Below, piece by piece: positions 23,643 to 31,961 of a DNA stretch of 31,961 bases. Under the pieces are notes generated by a model. That model saw only the letters and a program-made list of their open reading frames with translations, was not told where the DNA came from and did no database searches. The DNA is from Lojkania enalia (Eukaryota > Ascomycota > Dothideomycetes > Pleosporales): positions 2,263-34,223 of the forward strand of contig ML986806.1 in the NCBI GenBank assembly GCA_010094045.1, read 5' to 3'. Both the position numbers and the translations under genes were made by a program. The first letter of the stretch is position 1; each line of letters opens with the position of its first letter.

Positions 23643-23689
23643 CTACTACTATTACTTTCTAACTAGGCTCTTCTTAATAACCTATTATT

Positions 23690-26600
23690 CTAGCCTTCTA
23701 GTAAAACTTCTTTAGCTTTATAGTATAGTTAGTAAGATTCTATACTAGTTTCTATAAACTTTCCTCTAGTAGATATTCTTTCTACTTTACTAGATACTTC
23801 TACTAACGTCTAAACCGCTTTCTTACTAGTATATATTCTACTTTATATTTCTATTCTAGTTCTATATTAATAGTCTTTTATAATAGTATATTATCTAGTA
23901 CTAGTTTTAGTTTTAATTTATAAAATACTAGGTATATTTTTATATTTTCTAGTAGTTTTAGTTTAAAATTTATAGGTCTAACCTTCTCTTTAATTAGAAA
24001 TAGTCCTATTCTCTTATAGTCCAACTTTTTTATAGGTCTCTTAGTCTTTAAGTTTTTTATTAATAGAAAAACTTTACCTCTCTTCTTAAAAGTTAGTCTC
24101 TTAATCTTTAACTTATTAGCCTATTCTACTATTCTAAGGTTTTCTAACTAAATCTTTTCCCTAAGTTAATTGTAGACTTCTTTTATTTCTTTAGCTTTCT
24201 AGTCTACTAGTAGAACTAAAGATCCTTTCTTATTCTATTTCTAATATATAATAGCTTTCTATTTATAGTTAGCTTTAAAGGGTATAATCTCTATTATACT
24301 TTAGGTTGTTTTATTATAAACTATCTATATTATAAGTAATAATTTAATCTAATTATCTTATTATTTATTAATATATATTTTTAAATATATTTCTAGACTC
24401 TAGTTAACTTATTCTATTTAATCGTCTATTTATAGGTAGAAGTTAGTTAATATCTATTATTAGATTCCTATCTTCTCTATTTATTCTTACTAGTATTTAG
24501 ATATAAACAACTTATTTCTATCTAAAATAATATACTTTAAAACTCTATATTTTATAAATACTATATATAATAACTTATATACTAGTTTAGATACTATTAT
24601 TATTTTTAATACTAGTCTAAAGTATATATATTTTATTAACTAATCTACTATATTTATAATTATATTATATCTTCTTTTTAACTCTAATTCTATTAATTCT
24701 AGTAATTTAGTTATAAAGTTAATTATAATCTATTCCTATAGTTCTTTAGGTGCTTCTAATAGCTATAAGAATCTATAAAGTCTATATCTTATAGTTTTAT
24801 TCTTTCCGTATTCTAAATACTTATTTAATATATCTTATACTTTCTTTCTTATATTAGTAAGGATAAAGCTCTTCTTTAGTCTTTACTCTATTTCTACTAC
24901 TCTTAGGTATCCCTATTCTAGTAATTTATATAATTCTTTTATTATCTACTTTTATATATATAGGTATATATATAGTTATTTCTAAATTATATTTTTAACT
25001 ACTTTTACTTTATTTCTACTTATTAGATATTATTCTACTATCTATATATCTCTTAGTATTTATTACTAGGTTTACTCTAGTATAGTTAATTTTATAACTT
25101 AAGTAATTTATAAGTAGTTATATATAAGAGATTTATCTAATTTCTTTCTTAGGATTATATCTCTTTTATACTTTTTCTTAGTTATATAGTCGGCTCTATA
25201 ATTTAGTATATCTATAGCTATATTTTCTAACCCTTTCTGGTGTATTATTTTAAAGTTGTAGTCTACTAGTTGTTCTATCTATTATATTTACCTTTTTATA
25301 AGTTCCTTTATTATTATAAAGTATATAAAGTTCTTATAATCTATCTAGACTTTAAATAGGTATTTAGTTCCTACTAGATATACTTACTATTCTCTTAATA
25401 CTTTAACTATTACTAACAGTTTCTTATTATATATATTATAGTTAAGTTCTTCCGGTTTTATTTTCCTTAAGAAGTAGGCTTATAGCTTCTACTTCTTATC
25501 TTTATCTTACTAACTTAAGTAAGCGTCTATTACTTTATCTAAAGTATTAGTTTCTACTTAGAATTACTTCTCTAGATTTAGTATTCTTAGTATTAATACT
25601 AAGGTAAAATAAGCTTTTAATTCTTTAAAGGTTTTTTACTACGCTTTTTACTATTTAAACTCTTTTTCTTTCTTAGTAATCTCTATTAAGGGTGCTACTA
25701 CTCTAGAGTACCTACTTATAAATTTCCTATAGAAATTCGCGAAGTTTAGAAAAGACTAGACTTATTTAACTAAAGTAGATACTAGCTATTCTAATATTAC
25801 TTTAACCTTTTCTTATTCTATCTTAATACTATCTCTAAATATCTAGAACCCTAGAAATCCTATTTCTATTTTATAAAACTTATATTTCTCTAGAACTATA
25901 AGTAACTTATACTCTTATAGTTTTACTAATACTTTCTTAATATATTTCTTATACTCTCTTAGTAATCTATTTATATAGACTAGAATATTATTTAAGTATA
26001 CTATTATAAATATATCTAAGTATTCTCTTAATATATTATTTATAACTGTTTAAAAGGTTACTAGTATATTTATAAGTCTAAATAGTATTACTAGATATTT
26101 AAAGAAACCTTCTCTTATCTTAAATACTGTTTTCTATTTATAGCCCTCTTTTATCTAAATTTAGTAGTATTCTTCTCTTATATTAAACTTTATAAACTAC
26201 TTAGCTCCTTATAACTAATTTATAAGTTCTATTATTCTAGATAATAGATATCTATTTTTCTTAGTTATATTATTTAGTTGTTTATAATCTATATACAATC
26301 TTAATTTACCGTTTTTCTTAGGTATAAATAATATTAGTAATACTATTTTACTCTAGCTTAATTATATATACCCTCTTACTAAATTCTTTTAGATATACTT
26401 TCTAAGTTCTTCTTTTTATTCTTAGTTTAAGTTATATATTAGACTAGATTTTAGCTTCTTTTTATCCTTAATAATAATTTTATAGTTATATTCCTTATAC
26501 TTAAATAATCTTCTATTTTCTACTTCTTTATATAGCCCTATAAATTTACTATAATCCTCTTAGATTTTTTAAAATATACTATTATTCTATAGTTTCTTAT

Positions 26601-28249
26601 ATACTTTTTAAACTATAATAATACCTAGTATTTATTTTATTTTCTTAAAGTATCTCGCTATTATAGCTACTAATACTCTCTATATTAACTGTAGACCCGA
26701 AAGACGCTTTACCTTATACTATCCTACTACCCGTTCTATTTTAGATTAGTTCTATAACTTATAAACTATTTCTTACTACTAATCTACTCTAGAATTATAT
26801 TTAGCTAGCTAGTTTATACCTAGTAATATATTAAATTTTCCTAGATTTATAATATCGATACTTCTTATATTAGTATATCTTATAATGTTAAATACTTACT
26901 TCTTAGTTTCTATTAGTATAACTCCTCTACTATAGTCTATTAGCTTATTATCTACTAGGTATATTATATAAGGTACTACTTTTTCCCTCTACTCTATATT
27001 ATTCTTATAAACCTATTATACTAATATAAACGTATTTAAAGCTCTACTATTAAGTAGTATTTTAAGCTTCTTTCTATTAAACTCTACTTAGAGTACTATA
27101 TATAAAGGTACTATATTAGTAACCCTTCTAACAGCTTTCCTACCTAGTTCTTTAATATAACTATTGCTTTAGGGGCTGTTTAGTTTTTTAACTAAAGTAG
27201 AAAGAATCTTACCTTCTCTTTTCCTCCTCTATATAGTAGATATCTATTTATACTATACCTTATTTATAGTTCTTAGGCGTAAATAGCCTTTACTTACTTA
27301 CTATATATCTTATACTTCTATTCTAAGAAATACTATTACTATTTAATTAGTTAGTAGTCTTTATCTAATTTTTACTATTTAAGTATCTTAAATATATCTT
27401 AATAGTACTAGTATTTAACTATATATTATTTCTAGCTTAGTACTTTATATTTTTCTAAATATATATTATTTTTAAGATATTCCTCTTTTTTAGATATACT
27501 TACTCCTATTATTTTATAAGCTGTAATATTAAGTTATCCTCTAATATTCCTTTATATCTCTCTTACCTCTAAAACTACCTTCTCCAGCTCTTTAGCTTCT
27601 ATAACAATTTTACTAAACTGGTATAGATACTCTATTCTAAGGTAAATTAAACTTCTATAAATCTAATAGTACCTATTTTCTATATAATCTTCTATTTTAT
27701 TTTAAGATAGTAAGATTCTTAGTAATAATTATATATCTATTTTCGGCTATAATTCTAGCTTTATTTTAATACTCTTATATATCTAGTAATTATCCTAATA
27801 ACAGCTAGCCTAATCTTTTTTATAGCTGTTCTTATAGGGTAGTATATATTTCCCTTTTTTATCTTTCGCTAGCTCTATAGAGTAGCCTTAATATATCTCT
27901 TATATATACTTAAATATTTCTTTATTTATAACCTTTTCTACTAATTTTACTATAGCTTCTAATATATTCTAGCTATCTTAAAATGTTACTTCCTTAAACA
28001 GGACGTTCTAGTATTTCTAGGGGTATAACTTTACCTAGTATATTTTATTATAAATCTAGTACTTCTTTTACTTTATTCTTTCTAGGATTATTATACTATT
28101 AAATTTTAATACTTCTAGTAGGTATTCTATATATTTAATAACTACTACTACCCTTCTTAGCTATAGCTAATAATTACTCTCTTCTTTTACTAAACGGTAT
28201 ATTTTATATCTATTATCTATATAATATATCTAATACTATACTAGTTATT
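23690..28249 (-). pseudogene. Gypsy pol: protease, RT, RNase H, integrase, chromodomain
   Basis: Domains seen on the minus strand in order: protease LLNSRA, a mutated LLDSGA (27040-27051); RT FIPKKNGKLRLYIDY (about 26280-26330) and catalytic VYLNNILVY, a mutated YLDDILVY (25987-25998 for YLDD); RNase H ETNTLD...IDAYLS, from ETDASD...GAxLSQ (about 25510-25560); integrase W-IIINFITKL with the first catalytic Asp now Asn (about 24690-24750); integrase C-terminal GLFLIKEKV, from GPFLI (23980-24006), and a HPVFHVSLLEP-like stretch near 23930; chromodomain YKVEYIL...YLVK-KEY (23755-23850) with the aromatic-cage Trp codon now TAG. The polyprotein would copy the element's RNA and insert the DNA; the chromodomain would steer insertion to heterochromatin. 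Both catalytic Asp pairs and many Gln/Trp codons are lost. The pol start is not defined. Confidence 0.9.
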
Positions 28250-29225
28250 AGTATCTATTAGTAGGTTATATAGTTATTATTCTAGCTTCTTTCTTCCTAT
28301 TTAGATATTCTTTTATATAGTACCCTTTTTATCTATATAGGAGATATACTCTCTTTTTAAACCTTTCTTTCTTAAGATTACTTATCCTTAATTATTAGTA
28401 GTTCTTTCTCTTATCCTTTTCAACTTTTCCTAGGACTATTAGATTATTATCTTATAGCGCCGTCTTACTTTCCCTTTTTACTAGTACGAATATCTGCGGC
28501 TAAAATCTTTTCTCTATTTTCTACTTATACTAATAGTTGTTAATCTTAACTGCTAATTCGATTATTTTTAATAGTTCTATTAGCCTTTCTTCTCTAGCTA
28601 GATTATCTTTAACCTTATCCTTAAAACCTTTATAAAAGATTCCTACTAATATACTATTATTCTATCCTAGTCTAATATTAAGTCTCTAGAATTCTATAGT
28701 ATAATCTATTACCCTCTTAGTCTAGGTTAGCCTTAATAACTTCTTTTATATTTTCTATTTTATATCTACTTCCCCGAAGATATTTTAGACTTTATTCTTA
28801 AATCCTTTCTAGCTTTTAAAGAGTTCGTTTATAAATTCTCTAGTCTTCTTTATATTATCTCTATTCTCTAGTTAATCTGCTATAAATAGTTTTATTTATA
28901 CTAGTAGTATCTCCTCTATATTTATTATTATAGCTAGGATCTTATTCTTATCTAGGAAAAAGGTTATACTGTTAAACCTAAAGTATAGTTCTATTAATAT
29001 AAGAAAAGAGTTAATATATTCTTTCTTACTATTAAACTTTCTTAGTAAAGCTATTTTAGCTTATACTTATTATTTAGCTTTAGCTAGGTTAGTTCTTACT
29101 ATAGCTAGCTTATATTATATCTATATAATATAGGTCTCTTATTTTTATACTTTTTATACTATAGTTTCTTTTAAGGCTTACAGCCTTTAAATTATTATAA
29201 TTTAACTTTATAATACAGTAGACAT
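28250..29225 (-). pseudogene. Gypsy gag with CCHC zinc knuckle
   Basis: The minus-strand frame begins with an intact ATG at 29225-29223 (M-S-T-V-L) about 40 bp inside the 5' LTR. A capsid-like region follows (FNxKKEYINSFL and ELYFRFN near 29000), and a zinc knuckle near the C terminus reads Y-L-L-Y-R-Q-K-G-Y-Y-I-K-E-Y at 28305-28346; each Tyr sits where Cys/His would be before C-to-T or G-to-A change, giving the exact CX2CX4HX4C spacing. The protein would form the particle and bind RNA. Decayed by RIP stops. Confidence 0.83.
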
Positions 29226-29266
29226 TTTTAGATAGTTTCTTTTCTCTTAATATTAAGTAGTTATTA

Positions 29267-29805
29267 TATTACTAACCTATATAGCTCTAGTAAGTATAAT
29301 AACTACTATTACAGTTGTATATACGCCGGAGCTTTATTTATATTAGATTAATTAGAGGTAGTAACTTTAGTAAAGAGAGAATATTAGATTTACTAGTTTT
29401 TTAAATATAATAAGTATATTTAGAAGTCTAATAGAATAATAAGATAAATCTGTAAGAATAACTATATAAGATTTAATCTACTAAAGAAATCTCTTACCTT
29501 ATATATCTAAGTCTAAGACTATTAAATTTAGCCTATTAGGTCTGTTAGGTCTATTAGATCTAACCTACTATATTTAATACTTCTACTATTATTATATATA
29601 TAGGTTGTACTATACTTTATTATTTAACTAATTATCTCCCCAGTTCCTACAGTCCTACTACTTATTATCTAATAACTAGTCCCTAATATACTTCTACCTA
29701 TTATTACTTTAATACCCCTTATCTAAGTTAGCTCGCTTAGTAGCTAATATTAGATTAAGCTCTAGCTAAAAAGGTAGTACCTTTTAGTATTTTATATTTA
29801 TAATA
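29267..29805 (-). repeat. Gypsy 5' LTR (right in the window)
   Basis: 539 bp, same ends as the LTR at 22332. It keeps some bases the other LTR has lost (for example GTTGTATATACGCC), showing that the two were mutated independently. Confidence 0.92.
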
Positions 29806-30120
29806 CTAGTATATCTTTTTAGTATAATAGTTCTCTCTACTTATTATATATTTTATAAATATAATATCCTAGATTCTTTATATAGTAAGGTAATATCTTC
29901 TATTTCTAATTATATCTCTAGTAGTATTAAAAACCCGCTTAATACTAACTTCTATAATTTATATTAGGAGAATATCTCTTATAATCTAAGTAAGCTGTAG
30001 ATACTAATATTTATTTACTCTCTACTAGTCTAATATATTAAAGTTATAACCTTAAATAGAAGGTATACTTAGATAGCTTTCTCCTTCTTAATAAGTTAGT
30101 CCTTTCTCTTCTTCCTCTAA

Positions 30121-30156
30121 CTCTCCCTCTCCCTCTCCCTCTCTCTCTCTCTCTCT
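30121..30156 (+). repeat. CT microsatellite (CTCTCC/CT tract)
   Basis: Pyrimidine tract of three CTCTCC-type units running into about eight CT dinucleotides. The 315 bp from the Gypsy LTR to here (29806-30120) hold no gene or structure I could identify. Confidence 0.85.
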
Positions 30157-30329
30157 TATATTACTTAGATCCTAGTTTAGAAAACTTAAGAAACTACTTA
30201 AAGATAAATATTATAGAGATAGTTTATAAAACTACTTATTACTTTATATTTATTAAGATTAGAGTATTATAGATAAAATATAGTCTAGTATATTCTTATT
30301 ATAGTAATTAAAATATTTAAAGAATTATT

Positions 30330-30640
30330 AGCAATAGGTTTCCCTATACTAAAAGTTTTAAATTTTATCCTATAATTATAATTAGAAGCTAATATAATAA
30401 ATAGTTGTAATAAAAGTACCTTATATACTATAAGCTTCTAAAATAGATTTAAGATTATTATATAGTTAAATAAGTAACTATACTTTACGTCTATTTTTAA
30501 GTAGTATTTACTTAATTTAGATCGACCCTTCTCTACTATAGCTCTTACTACTATTAGCTAATCTAAGTTACTCTTTATATCTTCAGCTAAATCCCTATTT
30601 ATATTATTTAGAAAATTAAAGAGTCTATTATATATTTACT
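30330..30640 (-). pseudogene. Probable hAT-family transposase fragment
   Basis: The minus-strand frame reads IYNRLFNFL, then NRDLAEDIKSNLD, VEKGRSKLSKYYLK and LFNYIIILN-F-KLIVYK. This resembles the hAT pattern 'LfxxL ... A...gr.KLskYY.kt ... ly.la.iLdP..Kl', with LDP read here as LNL after transitions. KLSKYY lies at about 30501-30520. hAT transposases excise and insert DNA elements with terminal inverted repeats; I could not find the repeats or the RW-S and C-terminal dimerisation motifs, so only a core fragment is supported. Stops are of the RIP type. Confidence 0.5.
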
Positions 30641-31397
30641 AAATATACTAGATTTAAAGCTTTATATTCTTACTAAATACTTTAATTACCTTTTTAAAAT
30701 AGTTAAGTAGGTCTATAATTAGTATTAAATAGTACTATTTAATAGTAGATAGTTAAAGTTACTAGAGATTATAAAAATCTACCTTAGTATCCTTATTATT
30801 ACTAGATCTCTAAATAGGGATCTTTAAGTTAATTTTATATTAAAGCTAGTTGTTAATATATTATTTAAGGCCTACTACTTGGTTATATATATTAAATGTT
30901 AAATTCTATTAAGTTAAAATATCTTTTATTATAAATAGCTAGTATTTAGGTAGTAGAGAGCTCTATAAAGTAATAAAACGCTTATAGTACTATAATAATT
31001 AATCAATTATTTTATAAATAGCTTAAATTTAACTAGAAATTAGTATATAATAACTATAATAACTAACTATAATAAAAAGCTATACCTTATAAAGAGAATT
31101 TAGAATAGAAACCTATATCTAGATCTTATTTATATTATATTACTATAAAGTTCCTCTATTTCCTATCTCTTTAAAAGGTACGAGTTTAAGATAGTAAATA
31201 ATTTCTTAAATAATAAGATTAATAATATAAGTAAAGTATAGAATTATATTTTCTTTATAATTCTATTTAATACTATCTTCGCGTAGTTTCTCTTATATTA
31301 TATATATAAGTATACTATTATTAGTAGTATTATTATAGATAGCTACTAGTAATTATCGTTATATATTTATATTTAATAGAATATATAGTACTTCTAT

Positions 31398-31845
31398 TAC
31401 TATAGAAATACTAGTATAGCTTCCTTAAATAGGAATAAAATTAAGTAGTTTCTTATAGAACTCCTAATCCTAATTAATATAGTACCCTTTTACTATAAGA
31501 AAACTAAAGTAGTTCTTTATAGACTAGATATTAAACGCGATTAATATCTTTATACTTTAGCTAAGATTATATAAAAGAAAGGACTAAGCTACTATAACTT
31601 TATACTTAAATAGCCCTATAAAACTAAATTGGCTAATTAATATAGTATCTAGTTAGAAGAACTAAATAAATTGTTAAAAGGACGGGTAATCTATTATTTA
31701 AAAAGACTAGTTATTATTAATAATAATATAAACTAGTTTATACTTAAAAGTACTAGTAGAATATAATAGTATAATTAGATCTTTATTATTAGGAGGCCTA
31801 GCTATAAGTATATAGAATTTATTATACTTAGGAGCTAGAGTTTTT
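31398..31845 (+). pseudogene. Unrecognised RIP-decayed plus-strand reading frame
   Basis: About 149 codons in one phase, with all stops TAA or TAG and none TGA, the signature of a former coding frame under RIP. Readable pieces include ASLNRNKIK, FYYKKTKVVLYRLDIKRD, GLSYYNFILK and LEELNKLLKGRVIYYLKRL. The product would be lysine-rich and partly helical. It lies on the strand opposite to the hAT-like fragment. I do not recognise the family; it may be a transposon protein or a decayed host gene. The last ~115 bp of the window add nothing clear, and 30640-31397 is too decayed to assign. Confidence 0.4.
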
Positions 31846-31961
31846 AAATAAGCCTAGAATTTAAGATAATTTATTAGATACTTTATACTATTATAATTCT
31901 TATTTAAATATATAAGTTAAAAGCTATAGTAGTAATAGAATATAAATAGGTAACTATCTAG

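Larger units (their letters stand above)
22332..29805 (-). mobile_element. Ty3/Gypsy chromovirus-type LTR retrotransposon, complete but RIP-decayed
   Basis: A 7474-bp element on the minus strand with two 539-bp LTRs. Minus-strand order: 5' LTR (29267-29805), gag, protease, reverse transcriptase, RNase H, integrase, chromodomain, a long 3' region, polypurine tract, 3' LTR (22332-22870). Protease-RT-RNase H-integrase order marks it as Ty3/Gypsy; the chromodomain marks it as a chromovirus, the usual fungal type. The flanking 5-mers are TTAAT (22327-22331) and CTAGT (29806-29810), which differ by two transitions and may be a mutated target duplication. All frames are broken by RIP stops, so it cannot move by itself. 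Confidence 0.92.

Noticed and set aside
1..31961. tRNA, rRNA or other RNA genes.
   Set aside because: Nothing with recognisable tRNA arms, box A/B promoters or rRNA conserved blocks was seen on either strand.

Overview
This window is an AT-rich block of repeats from a filamentous ascomycete (Pezizomycotina). It looks saturated with repeat-induced point mutation (RIP): CpA and TpG are almost gone, TpA is everywhere, CpG is partly spared, repeat copies differ almost only by C/T and G/A, and reading frames stay in phase but are full of TAA/TAG where CAA, CAG or TGG would be expected. No intact protein gene was found. Recognition of proteins below rests on translating by eye and allowing for RIP transitions.

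Positions 1-21806: a head-to-tail array of eight decayed copies (A-H) of one gene on the minus strand. The gene is a fungal telomere-linked RecQ-type helicase (TLH). It has a long conserved N-terminal region (motifs such as HFLAVLGID, GNAYW, FTRRG, YHKSQS, PRFLP, DYRH, DEIGEVEEAEVD) followed by an SF2 helicase domain (Walker A-like TGxxKS, DECH box, start of helicase C). Every copy has the same 5' end but is cut at a different place on its 3' side, after about 50, 321, 734, 934, 990, 1110 and 1237 codons in copies F, D, E, B, G, H and C (copy A runs off the window). At each cut the gene is joined directly to the end of a 145-bp repeat belonging to the neighbouring copy.

The 145-bp unit occurs 18 times, plus one 28-bp partial. 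It carries a telomere-like TTAGGGTTAG, a 30-bp perfect palindrome and two further hairpins. The joins all lie just after TTAGATAGG, and the captured side usually has TAGG too. The best reading is subtelomeric DNA that grew by repeated microhomology-primed copying of helicase-gene fragments, comparable in outline to yeast Y' amplification. By the strand of the TTAGGG motif the chromosome end would be, or once was, to the right.

Positions 21807-31961: non-array flank with transposon wrecks. A complete but decayed Ty3/Gypsy chromovirus-type retrotransposon (22332-29805, minus strand, 539-bp LTRs) carries gag with a CCHC knuckle, protease, RT, RNase H, integrase and a chromodomain, plus about 800 bp of extra sequence holding a possible antisense frame. 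A solo LTR of the same family sits inside helicase copy G with a perfect 5-bp target duplication. Further right are a probable hAT transposase fragment (minus strand, about 30330-30640), a CT microsatellite, and an unrecognised plus-strand decayed reading frame (about 31398-31845).
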